This document shows, one piece after another, positions 17,432-26,493 of a stretch of 64,000 nucleotides of DNA. The DNA lies in the NCBI GenBank assembly GCA_024666565.1, contig CP088295.1, positions 3,038,001 to 3,102,000 on the forward strand, given 5' to 3'. The notes under the pieces are model-generated. The model saw nothing but the letters and a program-made list of their open reading frames with translations. It did not search any database and was not told the DNA's origin. The position numbers and the translations under genes are program-made. Positions within the stretch are counted from its first letter, which is position 1. Every line of letters starts with the position of its first letter. The stretch is from Svornostia abyssi (GTDB taxonomy: Bacteria; Actinomycetota; Thermoleophilia; Solirubrobacterales; Solirubrobacteraceae).

Positions 17432-18436
17432 GTGCGCATCTTCTCCGGCATCCAGCCCACGGGCCGCAAGCACCTCGGGAACTACATCGGGGCGATCCGG
17501 CAGTACGTCGAGGGGCAGGATCGAGGGGACCCGGCGATCTTCTGCATCGTCGACCTGCACGCGATCACCGTGAGCTACGAGCCCGCGGTGCTGCGCGAGC
17601 GCGTCTACGACACGACGGCGATCCTCCTGGCCGCCGGGCTCGACCCGGAGCGCTGCATCCTCTTCCGCCAGGGCGATGTGCACGAGCACACCGAGCTGTG
17701 CTGGCTGCTGTCCTCCGTGACGGCGATCGGCGAGCTCAACCGCATGCATCAGTTCCGGGACAAGTCGCTGGCCCAGCGTGAGCTCGTGAGCTCCGGCCTG
17801 CTGTTCTACCCCGTCCTCCAGGCTGCCGACGTGCTGGCGTACAAGGCCCAGGAGGTGCCGGTCGGGGAGGACCAGCGCGAGCACCTGGAGCTCATGCGCG
17901 ACGTCGCCCGCCGCTTCAACTCCCGCTTCGCGCCGGAGGACGGGGAGATCCTCGTCGTCCCCGAGCACCGCATCCCCGAGGTGGGCGCGCGGATCATGGA
18001 CCTGCAGGAGCCCACGCGGAAGATGTCGACGACCGGCGGGACACCGGAGGGGACGGTCTACGTCCTCGACGAGCCCAAGGCGATCGAGAAGAAGTTCAAG
18101 CGCGCGGTGACCGATTCGGGCAACGAGATCGTCAAGGATCCCGAGAAGCCGGGCGTGTCGAACCTCATCGACATCCTGGCGGCCGCCCGGGGGACGACCC
18201 CGGCCGCCGTGGAGGAGGAGATGAGGACCGCACGCGGGTACGGCGATCTGAAGGTGGCCGCCGCGGACGCCGTGCGCGACATGCTGTCTCCGGTGCGCGA
18301 GCGCTACGAGGAGCTGCGCGGCGACGAAGAAGCCCTGGAAACCGCACTGGAAACCGGTGCGGAGAAGGCACGCGCGATCGCCGCGCAGACGCTGGCGGAG
18401 GTCCGCGACGCCATGGGCGTCGGGCCGCGTCGGTAG
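17432..18436 (+). CDS. trpS: Tryptophan-tRNA ligase
   Basis: Class I aminoacyl-tRNA synthetase charging tRNA-Trp. 334 aa, GTG start. The HIGH-type motif is in SGIQPTGRKHLGNYIGA (5-21), and the KMSKS-type loop reads KMSTT at 197-201, the variant form common in TrpRS. DLHAITV, AADVLAY and GEDQREHLEL are further family signatures that contact ATP and tryptophan. Preceded by a 131-base non-coding gap and followed by scpA after 13 bases. Confidence 0.97.
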   Translation: MRIFSGIQPTGRKHLGNYIGAIRQYVEGQDRGDPAIFCIVDLHAITVSYEPAVLRERVYDTTAILLAAGLDPERCILFRQGDVHEHTELCWLLSSVTAIGELNRMHQFRDKSLAQRELVSSGLLFYPVLQAADVLAYKAQEVPVGEDQREHLELMRDVARRFNSRFAPEDGEILVVPEHRIPEVGARIMDLQEPTRKMSTTGGTPEGTVYVLDEPKAIEKKFKRAVTDSGNEIVKDPEKPGVSNLIDILAAARGTTPAAVEEEMRTARGYGDLKVAAADAVRDMLSPVRERYEELRGDEEALETALETGAEKARAIAAQTLAEVRDAMGVGPRR

Positions 18437-18449
18437 CCTGCCTGCGCAG

Positions 18450-19205
18450 ATGAACGTCGCCGCCATCCTGGACCTCGACCTCGAGGTCTTCACGGGCCCG
18501 TTCGACCTGCTGCTCACCCTCGTCCTGCGCGACGAGGTCGACCTCATGGAGGTGCAGCTGGCCGAGGTGGTCGTCACCTACCTCGATCACCTCGAGGCCA
18601 AGGGCGAACTCGATCTCGAGGTCGCGACGGAGTTCCTCGTGCTCATCGCTGCGCTGCTGGAGCTGAAGTCCCGGCTCATGCTTCCCCGCGAGGACGAGGA
18701 GCTGCTGGACCTCGAGCCCCAGGAGGCGGCCGAGGAGCTCCTGGCCCGCATGCTCGACGCGCAGCGCTACCGGCGTGCCGCCGAGCACCTCGCCGCCCGG
18801 CTGGAGGGCGAGGAGGGCGTGCGCTACCGCCAGGCGCCGCTGCCGCCGTTCCTGCGCGAATCGCGGCTGGAGGAGGCCGTGGCGGTCTACAAGCCCGCCC
18901 GGCTCGGGAAGGCGATGGGCGAGCTGCTGCGGCTGCCGGCCGAGGTCTCGACCGGCCACATGACCACGCACCGGGTCACGGTCGGCGAGCGGCTGAGCCA
19001 CCTCAAGGCGCTGCTCCTGAAGGGCGCCACCACGTTCGACGAGGCCGTCAAGGGCGCCGACCGCGTCACCGTCGCCGTCACGCTGTGGGCGCTGCTCGAG
19101 CTCTACAAGTCCGGCCAGGCCGACTGGCAGCAGGAGGAGTGCTTCGGCGAGATCCGCATCGCCGCGGTCGAGGCCGGCGGTGCGCTGGCGAGGGCCGCGT
19201 CGTGA
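18450..19205 (+). CDS. scpA: Segregation and condensation protein A
   Basis: Kleisin that bridges the SMC heads in the bacterial condensin complex. 251 aa from the ATG at 18450. The N-terminal SMC-binding region VFTGPFDLLLTLVLRDEVDLMEV is clear, followed by the ELKSRLMLP helix, an acidic linker, and a C-terminal winged helix with EECFGEIRI. The start of scpB overlaps its stop as GTGA, the normal scpA-scpB arrangement. Confidence 0.95.
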   Translation: MNVAAILDLDLEVFTGPFDLLLTLVLRDEVDLMEVQLAEVVVTYLDHLEAKGELDLEVATEFLVLIAALLELKSRLMLPREDEELLDLEPQEAAEELLARMLDAQRYRRAAEHLAARLEGEEGVRYRQAPLPPFLRESRLEEAVAVYKPARLGKAMGELLRLPAEVSTGHMTTHRVTVGERLSHLKALLLKGATTFDEAVKGADRVTVAVTLWALLELYKSGQADWQQEECFGEIRIAAVEAGGALARAAS

Positions 19206-19838
19206 GCGAGCTTGCCCGCATCATCGAGGCGCTGCTGTTCCTCTCGCCCGATCCCGTGGCCACGAAGGACCTCGCCGAGGTCACCGGCCACGACGAGGAC
19301 GAGGTCGCCGAGGCGCTCGCCGAGCTCGACCAGCGCTACGCGCCGGGCGAGCACGGCCTGCAGCTCAAGCGGGTCGCCCGGCGGCATCACGCTGGCCACC
19401 GACCCGATCGCCGAGAGCGCCGCGCGTCGCCTGCTGGCCAAGCCCCGCACGCCGCCGCTCACGCCGGCGCAGGCGGAGACACTGGCGATCGTGGCCTACC
19501 TGCAGCCGGTGTCCCGGCCCGAGATCACCCGCATCCGCGGCGTCAGCGCCGACTCCGCGACCGCCACGCTCATCGAGCGCGGGCTGATCGAGGAATCCGG
19601 CCGCTCTCAGTTCGGCGCGATCCTCTACCGCACCACGCCCTTGTTCCTGCAGCTGTTCGGGCTCGAGTCGCTCAAGGCACTCCCCGACGTCAGCGCCTGG
19701 GACCCGACGCCCGAGGAGCAGGCGGCTCTGCGCGACCGCCTGTTGCGTGCCGGTGAGGTGCGCGCGGGCGGACCCGGCGAGGGCGGCGAGTCGGTCGGCG
19801 TCCTGGCGGCGGTCGACGGCGGCGGCGAAGCCAGCTAG
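19202..19838 (+). CDS. scpB: Segregation and condensation protein B, with a frameshift
   Basis: Dimeric winged-helix partner that binds ScpA in the SMC complex. It starts with the GTG at 19202. The first winged helix (ARIIEALLFLSPDPVATKDLAEV) is in one frame. The rest (ITLATDPIAESAARRLL, LAIVAYLQPVSRPEITRIRGV, LIEESGRSQFGAILYRTT) is in the next. Dropping one C at 19377-19379 gives LKRVAGGITLATD and a protein of about 211 aa, a normal size. The tail after FGLESLKALPDVS is Gly/Glu-rich. Confidence 0.92.
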
Positions 19839-19871
19839 CCTTCGCAGCAGAGCCGTACCGGTCCAAGGTTT

Positions 19872-19891
19872 CTGACACAACGACGTGTCAG
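19872..19891 (+). promoter_or_regulatory. Operator-like palindrome upstream of the SCP2 gene
   Basis: Perfect seven-base arms CTGACAC (19872-19878) and GTGTCAG (19885-19891) with a six-base spacer, 29 bases before the ATG at 19921. The size and symmetry fit a TetR-family dimer site, common in front of lipid-metabolism genes in actinobacteria. No regulator gene is adjacent. Confidence 0.55.
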
Positions 19892-19920
19892 TTTGTTAGG
19901 GTCGCGCGGCCCCAGGGAAC

Positions 19921-20379
19921 ATGACTCCCGAGATGTCCGCTTCGCATCAGCAGTTCTCCGACCTCGACGTCAACCAGGTTGCCCGCAACCTGCGGCACAT
20001 GGATGACGCAAGCGTGGCCGAAATGGTCGGCGGCTCCACGCGAGGCCCCGTGCTGGAGGAGGTCTTCCGGCGCATGGCCGAGCACGTTGATCCCCAGAAG
20101 GCCGCGGGCGTCGACGTCCTCGTGCGGTTCGAGATCGACGGCGCGCCCGGCGGCGGTGTCGACCGCTTCGACGTGCACTTCGTGGACGGTCGGTGCGTGA
20201 CGTCGCGTGAGCCCATCGGCGAGCCGGTCGCGATCCTGCGCTGCGGCCCCGTGGAGTTCATGCGCATGGTGCTCGGCGGCGTGAGCGGGCTGACCCTGTA
20301 CGAGCAGGGGACGCTGAAGGTCGACGGCGACCTCGAGGCCGCCGGCAGCCTGCGGTCGCTCTTCGCGATCCCAGGCTAG
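19921..20379 (+). CDS. SCP2 sterol-binding domain protein
   Basis: 152 aa, one SCP2-like domain. Helices EEVFRRMAEHVDPQKAAGVDVLVRFEID lead into strands and the family's closing helix, EFMRMVLGGVSGLTLYEQGTLKVDGDLEAAGSL, which lines the lipid tunnel. Such proteins bind fatty acyl chains or sterol-like molecules. The substrate is unknown here. It has its own palindrome upstream and ends by overlapping the convergent rlmN by four bases. Confidence 0.85.
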   Translation: MTPEMSASHQQFSDLDVNQVARNLRHMDDASVAEMVGGSTRGPVLEEVFRRMAEHVDPQKAAGVDVLVRFEIDGAPGGGVDRFDVHFVDGRCVTSREPIGEPVAILRCGPVEFMRMVLGGVSGLTLYEQGTLKVDGDLEAAGSLRSLFAIPG

Positions 20380-21365
20380 GCCGCGGCGGCCTTCGCGGCC
20401 AGCTGCCCGCACGCCGCGTCGATGTCCTGCCCGCGGGTGAGACGGATGGTCGCGCGGAGCCCGCGCTCCTCCAGCGCGTCACGGAACACGTCGATCGCCC
20501 CGCGCGCCGACCCGTCGTAGGGCGAACCCGTCGGGTTGTACGGAATGAGGTTGATCTTGTAGATCTTCGGGTCGAGGAGCTCGGCCATCTGCACGGCCTG
20601 CTCGTAGCGGTCGTTGACCCCGTCGAGCATCACGTACTCGATGAAGATCTGCCGGCGCTTCTTCTCGTAGAACCGCTCGCAGGCGGCAAGCACGTCGGCC
20701 AGGGGGTAGCGGTCGTTCACGGGCATGATCTGCGAGCGCAGCGCGTCCTCCGGCGCGTGGAGGCTGAGCGCCAAGCGGATCGGCATGTCCTCGTCCATGA
20801 GCCGCTCGATCCCCGGGATCCAGCCGACCGTGGAGATCGCCGTCCGGCGGTGCGTGACGCCGACGTCGGGCAGGCGGCGGCACGCGTCGAGGACGTGGTC
20901 GAGGTTCATCATCGGCTCGCCCATCCCCATGAAGACGACGTGGTCGACCTCCTCGATGCGCCGGAAGTGCAGCGCCTGGTCGAGGATCTCCGACGCCGTG
21001 AGGTTGCGGCCGAACTTCATGGTGCCCGTTGCGCAGAACGTGCAGGTCAGCGGACACCCCGACTGCGAGGACAGGCAGAGCGAGCGCCTGCCGTCGCGGT
21101 AGCGCATGAGCACCGCTTCGATCGCGCGGCCGTCGTGGGTCTGAAAGAGGGTCTTGATCGTGCCGTCGCGCGACTCCGCCTGGCGGATGGGCTCCAGGCA
21201 GCTGAACGGCACGCGCTCGGCCAGCTCGGTGCGCAGCGCCGCGGGGAGGTCCGTCATCTCGTCGTAGCCCTTCGCGCCGCGCGCCGCCCACGACCACACC
21301 TGCTTGGCGCGGAAACCGGGCTGGCCGAGGTCGTCCAGCGTCTGCTGCAGGAGCGCGAGGTCCAT
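20376..21365 (-). CDS. rlmN: 23S rRNA/tRNA adenine-C2 methyltransferase RlmN
   Basis: Radical-SAM enzyme that methylates C2 of A2503 in 23S rRNA and A37 in some tRNAs. 329 aa. The iron-sulfur motif CPLTCTFC lies near 106-113. GMGEPMMNLDHVL (SAM contact), LALSLHAPEDALRSQIMPVN and NLIPYNPTG follow. A C-terminal Cys in DIDAACGQL is the expected partner of the methyl-carrying Cys. Transcribed against its neighbours, convergent with the SCP2 gene and divergent from the pseudouridine synthase (20-base gap). Confidence 0.96.
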   Translation of the reverse strand: MDLALLQQTLDDLGQPGFRAKQVWSWAARGAKGYDEMTDLPAALRTELAERVPFSCLEPIRQAESRDGTIKTLFQTHDGRAIEAVLMRYRDGRRSLCLSSQSGCPLTCTFCATGTMKFGRNLTASEILDQALHFRRIEEVDHVVFMGMGEPMMNLDHVLDACRRLPDVGVTHRRTAISTVGWIPGIERLMDEDMPIRLALSLHAPEDALRSQIMPVNDRYPLADVLAACERFYEKKRRQIFIEYVMLDGVNDRYEQAVQMAELLDPKIYKINLIPYNPTGSPYDGSARGAIDVFRDALEERGLRATIRLTRGQDIDAACGQLAAKAAAA

Positions 21366-21385
21366 ACGCCTATGGTGACAGCGCC

Positions 21386-22087
21386 ATGCGTCTCGCCAAA
21401 TTCCTCGCCCACGGAGGCGTCGCCTCCCGTCGCACCTCCGAGGAGATCATCCGTGAGGGGCGTGTCACGGTCGGTGGGGAGATCGTCACGGATCCGGCGC
21501 GGGACGTCGATGCGTCCAGCGGCGTCGCCGTCGACGGCGTGCCGGTCGCGGGGGAGGAGGCGCGCGTGGTGTTCGCGGTCAACAAGCCCATGGGGTACGT
21601 GTCGACGGCGAAGGACACCCACGACCGCCGCAAGGTCACCGACCTCGTGCCCGGCCGGCACGGGCGGCTGTATCCCGTCGGCCGGCTGGACGTCGACAGC
21701 ACCGGGCTCCTCCTCCTCACGAACGACGGCGCGCTCGCGCACCGCCTGACGCACCCCTCGTTCGAGGTGGCGAAGACCTACAAGGTGAAGGTCGCGAAGG
21801 GCCCGGTCAGCCAGCGCGCAGTGGAGCGGCTGCGCGCGGGGGTCAAGCTGGAGGACGGGCGGACCGCGCCGGCGCGCGTCGTGCGGGTCTCCGGCACCGT
21901 CCTGGAACTCACGATCCACGAGGGGCGCAAGCACCAGGTCCGGCGCATGTGCGAGGCCGTCGGCCACCCCGTCGTCGCGCTGGAGCGCGTGAAGTTCGGC
22001 CCGCTGGAGCTGGGCGATCTCGCCCCGGGCAAGACGCGCCGCCTGTCCGCACCCGAGGTCGAGCGGCTGCGCCGCTCCGGCGTGTGA
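21386..22087 (+). CDS. rluB: Pseudouridine synthase of the RsuA/RluB family
   Basis: Makes a pseudouridine in ribosomal RNA, by homology in helix 80 of 23S rRNA. 233 aa. The N-terminal S4 RNA-binding domain is MRLAKFLAHGGVASRRTSEEII. The catalytic Asp is in GRLYPVGRLDVDSTGLLLLTNDG, followed by GRKHQVRRMCEAVGHPV. It fits the actinobacterial context scpA-scpB-rluB. chorismate mutase follows after 17 bases, so they are probably co-transcribed. Confidence 0.92.
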   Translation: MRLAKFLAHGGVASRRTSEEIIREGRVTVGGEIVTDPARDVDASSGVAVDGVPVAGEEARVVFAVNKPMGYVSTAKDTHDRRKVTDLVPGRHGRLYPVGRLDVDSTGLLLLTNDGALAHRLTHPSFEVAKTYKVKVAKGPVSQRAVERLRAGVKLEDGRTAPARVVRVSGTVLELTIHEGRKHQVRRMCEAVGHPVVALERVKFGPLELGDLAPGKTRRLSAPEVERLRRSGV

Positions 22088-22104
22088 CACGATCCCGGCC
22101 GCTC

Positions 22105-22470
22105 ATGCGCCTGTTCGCCCTGCGCGGCGCGACGACCGTCGACGCCAACGACCGCGAGAAGATCCTCGCCGCCACCGAGGAGCTCCTGCGCGAGATCCTC
22201 GACCGCAACACGCTGTCGACTGACGACGTCGTGAGCTGCATCTTCAGCATGACTGAGGACCTCGACGCCGAGTTCCCCGCGGTCGCCGCGCGGACGCTCG
22301 GGTTCAACCAGGTCCCGCTGCTGTGCACCCGCGAGATTCCCGTGCCGGGTGCGCTGCCGCAGGTCATCCGGATCCTCATGCACTTCTATGCCGACCCCGC
22401 GCACGAGACGAAGCACGTCTATCTGCGCGAGGCGGCCAAGCTGCGGGCGGACCTCAGCGGGGCGCAGTAG
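22105..22470 (+). CDS. aroH: Chorismate mutase, AroH type
   Basis: Converts chorismate to prephenate for Phe and Tyr synthesis. 121 aa, the trimeric Bacillus AroH type, not the all-helical AroQ type. RLFALRGATTVDANDREKI carries the N-terminal Arg of the active site, and SCIFSMTEDLDAEFPAVAAR and VPLLCTREIPVPGALPQVIR supply the rest. It lies 9 kb from the aroF-tyrA-aroA operon, to which it is metabolically linked. Its last 17 bases overlap the end of the convergent monooxygenase gene. Confidence 0.95.
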   Translation: MRLFALRGATTVDANDREKILAATEELLREILDRNTLSTDDVVSCIFSMTEDLDAEFPAVAARTLGFNQVPLLCTREIPVPGALPQVIRILMHFYADPAHETKHVYLREAAKLRADLSGAQ

Positions 22471-23938
22471 CCGCGAGCTCGCGCACGGCGTGGTGTTCGT
22501 AGACGGCGGGGTCGAACTCCCGCGTGCGGTGCCCGTACTCGACGTGCGAGCCGACCCACACCTGCGTGACCTTCCCGCTCTCCGTCGTGTACCAGCCCGG
22601 GCAGCCCGCGGCGAAGGAGGTGTGCTGCATCCGTTCTTGGAGCCGCGCGTTGAACGCGTCATGGACCTCGGGTTTCACGTCGATCCAGCCGCCCGACCGC
22701 CCGAGGTACTCGATGGCCTGGCGCATGTAGGCGGCCTGGCGCTCGACGAGGTAGACGATGGTGTTCGTGAGGCTGCCAGTGTTCGGCCCGTAGGACATGA
22801 AGAGGTTGGGGAACCCGGGCGTGGTCAGCCCGAGGTACGCCTCGGGTCCGTCGGCCCACGCCTCCCGGATGTGGCGGCCGTCGCGGCCGCGGATGTCGAT
22901 GGGTGACAGGTACTCGGTGGCCTTGAAGCCCGTGCACCAGATGACGACATCGGCGTCCACGGTCGTGCCGTCGCCGCAGACGATGCCCGTCGGCGTCATC
23001 GCGGTGACGGCCTCGCCGAGCAGGTCGACGTCCTCGCGGGCGAGCGTCGGGTACCAGTCGTTGGACAGCAGGAGCCGGTTGCAGCCGAACGTGTAGTTCG
23101 GCGTGGCGGCGGCGACCTTCTTCGGGTCCTTCAGCGTCTTCTTGATGTGGCGCCGGCGCTCGGCCGCCCAGATGCCGCGGAGCCAGTCGAAGCTCGACTT
23201 CACCGAGGGGGCCCGGACCTCGAACCACCACCACATCGCGTCGTGGTAGAGCCGTGGCATCCCCGGGATCCGCATGATCGCCCGCTCGACCGGGCCGACC
23301 TTCCAGTCGTACTTGTTGACGACCCAGCTCGGGTCGCGCTGGATGACCGTGAGGTGCTCGACCTCGTCGGCGATCGCCGGGACGAGCTGGATCGCGCTCG
23401 CGCCGCCGCCGACGACGGCGACCCGCTTGCCGCGCAGGTCGACGCTGTCGTCCCACTCCGCGGAGTGCATGTGGTGTCCAGCGAACGTGTCGAGTCCCGG
23501 GATCGGCGGGATGGCCGGCTCGGACAGCTGGCCGGTGGCGCAGATGACGGCGTCGGCGGTGTAGGTGTCCCCGCCCTCGGTGTCGATCGCCCAGGTGCCG
23601 GTGTCCTCGGCGAACGTGGCCGCCGTGACCTTCGTCTGGAAGCGGACGTGGGGGAGGATCCCGAAGTCGCGGGCGACCTTGTCGAGGTACTCGCGGATCT
23701 CGGACTGGCGGCCGTAGCGGTGCTTCCAGTCCCCGTTCAGGGCGTAGCTGAACTGGTAGATGATCGACGGCACGTCGCAGGCGGCGCCCGGGTACGCATT
23801 GGCCTGCCAGACGCCGCCGACGTGGTCGTGGCGCTCGAGGACCGTGAAGGACTCGATCCCGTGGCGCTTGAGCTCGATCGCGGCGGCCAGGCCGCCGAAG
23901 CCGGCGCCGATGATGATCACGGAGGGACTGCTCGACAT
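22454..23938 (-). CDS. Flavin monooxygenase, Baeyer-Villiger type
   Basis: 494 aa from the ATG at 23938, placed just before the first dinucleotide fold. GAGFGG at 11-16 binds FAD, and GGGASA near 167-172 binds NADPH. Between them FAGHHMHSAEWD (about 150-161) matches the type I Baeyer-Villiger fingerprint FxGxxxHxxxW(P/D). CTGFKATEYL near the end is also typical. Such enzymes insert oxygen next to a ketone to make esters or lactones. The substrate is not predictable. Divergent from an AraC regulator with a 70-base shared promoter region. Confidence 0.88.
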   Translation of the reverse strand: MSSSPSVIIIGAGFGGLAAAIELKRHGIESFTVLERHDHVGGVWQANAYPGAACDVPSIIYQFSYALNGDWKHRYGRQSEIREYLDKVARDFGILPHVRFQTKVTAATFAEDTGTWAIDTEGGDTYTADAVICATGQLSEPAIPPIPGLDTFAGHHMHSAEWDDSVDLRGKRVAVVGGGASAIQLVPAIADEVEHLTVIQRDPSWVVNKYDWKVGPVERAIMRIPGMPRLYHDAMWWWFEVRAPSVKSSFDWLRGIWAAERRRHIKKTLKDPKKVAAATPNYTFGCNRLLLSNDWYPTLAREDVDLLGEAVTAMTPTGIVCGDGTTVDADVVIWCTGFKATEYLSPIDIRGRDGRHIREAWADGPEAYLGLTTPGFPNLFMSYGPNTGSLTNTIVYLVERQAAYMRQAIEYLGRSGGWIDVKPEVHDAFNARLQERMQHTSFAAGCPGWYTTESGKVTQVWVGSHVEYGHRTREFDPAVYEHHAVRELAATAPR

Positions 23939-24008
23939 GCGGTCATCATCGGCAGATACGGCGGCTGGCACCATGCCCCGGCCGGACGACCTATTGTCAT
24001 TTTCGGAC

Positions 24009-25013
24009 ATGGACGACGCACCGGCCTGGGATTTCCGCCGCGGCCCCGCAGGAGCGCGGCTGCTCGTCGCCGTGGGCGCGGACCACGGCATCGACGCTGC
24101 GAGCTGCCTTGCCGGCACCGGGCTGACGGAGGAGGACCTCGCGCGCGACGACACCGAGGTCGAGGCCGGCCAGGAGCTGGCGATCGCCCGCAACATCGGC
24201 GATCGGCCCGGCCTCGGCGCCGACGCGGGGTCGCGCTACACGCTCGGCAACTTCGGCATGGCGGGGTTCGCCCTGCTGACGGCGGCGACGGGCCGGGACA
24301 TGCTCCGCCTCGGCGTGCGCTTCGCGCCGCTGTCGTTCGCCTTCATCCGCCCGTCACTGCGAGAGGACGCGCACGGTGCCGTCGTCCTGCTCCACGACGA
24401 GGAGATCCCGGAGGACGTGCGCGGCCTGTTTGTCGAGCGCGAGATCACGAAGGTCGGCCGGTTGGTTCCCGCGCTGCTCGGCGCGTCGGGTGCGGTGCAC
24501 CTGCGGACCCGGTTTGACGGGGAACGTGCCGCCGCCCTGCGCGCGGCGCTGCCCGGGGTGGACCTGCGGACGGGCGCGCCACGCCACGAGCTCGTCGTCG
24601 ACCGCGCCGCGCTCGACGCGCCGTTGCCACAGGCCGATCCCTTCACCGCCGCGGCCCTCGAACGTCAGTGCGCGGAGCTCGTCGAGAGGCGCCGCGCGCG
24701 CACGGGAGTGTCGGCCGCCGTCCGGGCGAAGCTGCTTGCCGACCTGGCGTCACCGCCGTCGATGGACGAGGTCGCGGCATCGCTGCACGTCGACCCGCGG
24801 ACGCTGCGGCGCCGGCTCGCGGACGAGGGGACGTCGTTTCGCGCGCTCACGGAGGAGGTCCGGGCGACGCTCGCCACCGAGCTGCTGCGCGCGGGCGGTC
24901 TGACGGTGCAGGAGGTCGCCGCGCGGCTGGGGTACCACGACGCCGCCGGTTTCAGCCGCGCGTACCGGCGCTGGACCGGCACCACGCCGGGCCGCGCCCG
25001 CGCGGCGGCCTGA
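24009..25013 (+). CDS. AraC-family regulator with arabinose-binding-like N-terminus
   Basis: 334 aa. An N-terminal domain of about 200 residues of the PF12625 kind (YTLGNFGMAGFALLTAATGRDMLRLGVRF) is followed by two helix-turn-helix motifs: MDEVAASLHVDPRTLRRRLADEGTSF and LTVQEVAARLGYHDAAGFSRAYRRWTGTTPG. This OruR/MmsR-like layout is common beside monooxygenase and lipid-catabolism genes. The ATG at 24009 follows GTCATTTTCGGAC. Divergent orientation makes it the likely regulator of the monooxygenase gene. Confidence 0.88.
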   Translation: MDDAPAWDFRRGPAGARLLVAVGADHGIDAASCLAGTGLTEEDLARDDTEVEAGQELAIARNIGDRPGLGADAGSRYTLGNFGMAGFALLTAATGRDMLRLGVRFAPLSFAFIRPSLREDAHGAVVLLHDEEIPEDVRGLFVEREITKVGRLVPALLGASGAVHLRTRFDGERAAALRAALPGVDLRTGAPRHELVVDRAALDAPLPQADPFTAAALERQCAELVERRRARTGVSAAVRAKLLADLASPPSMDEVAASLHVDPRTLRRRLADEGTSFRALTEEVRATLATELLRAGGLTVQEVAARLGYHDAAGFSRAYRRWTGTTPGRARAAA

Positions 25014-25046
25014 GCACGCCGCCGCGCGGGACGCAGCGACCCTCGT

Positions 25047-25084
25047 TTCTCTGGAGCACCGCTCTAGAGTCGTGCTCCAGAGAA
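25047..25084. terminator. Bidirectional hairpin between araC-like gene and rtcB
   Basis: A perfect 13-base inverted repeat, TTCTCTGGAGCAC (25047-25059) and GTGCTCCAGAGAA (25072-25084), with a 12-base loop that itself contains CTCTAGAG. It sits between two convergent stops (25013 and 25110). The A/T-containing outer ends suit termination in both directions. Confidence 0.7.
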
Positions 25085-25109
25085 TGAAGGGCCTGCGTTC
25101 GCCGGGTGT

Positions 25110-26390
25110 TCAGTCCTTGTACGGATCGAACGTGTCCGACGGCGCCATCGCCACCCCGATCGGGCGCAGGCGATGGCGGATCACCACGCTCTCGGCGTGG
25201 TGGGTCAGCACCTCATCGAGGCGCTTGTACGCGGCGGGCGCCTCGTCGGCCGCCCCGCCGCGCAGCTCGATGCCGCGCTCGCGCAGCTCGGTCTCCACGG
25301 CCGGGAAGTCGACCGCCCCGCCGACCCGCACGCGTGTCCGGCGGGCCTTCGTCGCCCCCGGCGCGGCCAGCGCTTCGGCCTCGGTCTCGTACGCCGTGTC
25401 GTCGTCACGGACGTTGTTGACCCACCGCTTGCGCAGCTTTCCGGCGGCCTTCGTCCGGCTGAGCACCCGTCCCGCCCCGTGGACGGTCGAGCGCAGTGCC
25501 GCCTCGGCCTGCGGCGCGTCGACGCCCTCGAGGATCACCGCGTCCTCGCCCATCGAGGCGCCGACGAAGCCGAGCTGACCGGGGAACGCGGGCGTGCAGC
25601 CCTTGCGGACGACCCAGAGCTCGTCCTCGCCGTGGCGCTCACGCCAGGCGAAGTTGTGGTGGTTGTGGACCTCGAGGGTGGCCTGCGCGCCGAGGATCTC
25701 GAGCACGCGGTCGACGACGACATCGCGCCCGGCGTACGCGTACCGACCCGCGAGGGTCATGGCCGCGATGTACGCCTGGCCGAGGTCGGAGTCGACCGCG
25801 AAGAGCACCGGCGGGCTGTCCATCTCGCCGTCGCGGGCCTGGCCGTCGAACGGCAGGCCCTGCGCGAGCGCGAGGAAGCCCGACGCCGTCTTGTGCCCGA
25901 AGCCACGGGAGCCGAAGTGCACGCCGACCCACACGACGTCCTCCTCATCGGCGAAGAGGTCGACGTAGTGGTTGCCCGCGCCCACGGTCCCGAGCTGCTT
26001 GGCCGCGAGCCCGCGCAGCTGGCGCTGGGGCGCGAACTCGGCGTCACCGATGGCGTCGATCACCGGGTGATCGACGGCCTCCTCGTTGCGCCGGCCCACG
26101 CCGAAGCTGATCCGCTGCACGATCTCGTCCATAAGCCGCGCGATGTCCGGGAGGACGTCGCCGGCCTGCAGGTCGGTGCGCACAGCCTTGTTGCCGCATC
26201 CGATGTCGTAGCCGACGCCGGACGGGGAGATGTGGTCGCGGTAGCCGACGGCGCCGCCGATCGGCTGCGAGTAGCCGACGTGGCCGTCCGCGCACAGGAC
26301 GCCGACGGCGCCCTCCTCGGCGGCCACGCAGCGCTCGAGCTGCTCGATGGTGCGGTCCTCGTGGAGACCGATGACGGTGATGCTGGACAT
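25110..26390 (-). CDS. rtcB: RtcB-type RNA ligase
   Basis: GTP-dependent 3'-phosphate RNA ligase family. 426 aa from the ATG at 26390, which fits SSITVIGLHEDRT. Metal- and GTP-site residues appear in ADGHVGYSQPIGG, GVGYDIGCGNKAVRTD (metal-binding Cys), GTVGAGNHYVDLF, HFGSRGFGHK, CTPAFPGQLGFVGASMG and HGAGRVLSRTKA, whose His is the guanylated nucleophile. It belongs to the bacterial RtcB-like group not linked to archease here, so repair rather than tRNA splicing is likely. Its upstream region is now split by an IS element inserted 43 bases before the ATG. Confidence 0.9.
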   Translation of the reverse strand: MSSITVIGLHEDRTIEQLERCVAAEEGAVGVLCADGHVGYSQPIGGAVGYRDHISPSGVGYDIGCGNKAVRTDLQAGDVLPDIARLMDEIVQRISFGVGRRNEEAVDHPVIDAIGDAEFAPQRQLRGLAAKQLGTVGAGNHYVDLFADEEDVVWVGVHFGSRGFGHKTASGFLALAQGLPFDGQARDGEMDSPPVLFAVDSDLGQAYIAAMTLAGRYAYAGRDVVVDRVLEILGAQATLEVHNHHNFAWRERHGEDELWVVRKGCTPAFPGQLGFVGASMGEDAVILEGVDAPQAEAALRSTVHGAGRVLSRTKAAGKLRKRWVNNVRDDDTAYETEAEALAAPGATKARRTRVRVGGAVDFPAVETELRERGIELRGGAADEAPAAYKRLDEVLTHHAESVVIRHRLRPIGVAMAPSDTFDPYKD

Positions 26391-26493
26391 GGATCCTCGA
26401 TCAGGCACCGAACGGCAGATACCCGTCGCTATAGAGGCTGTCGCGTAAGTCGCGGCAGCCTCGGTAGCTGTGGCAGTCGCGGGGTTGTGGTCG

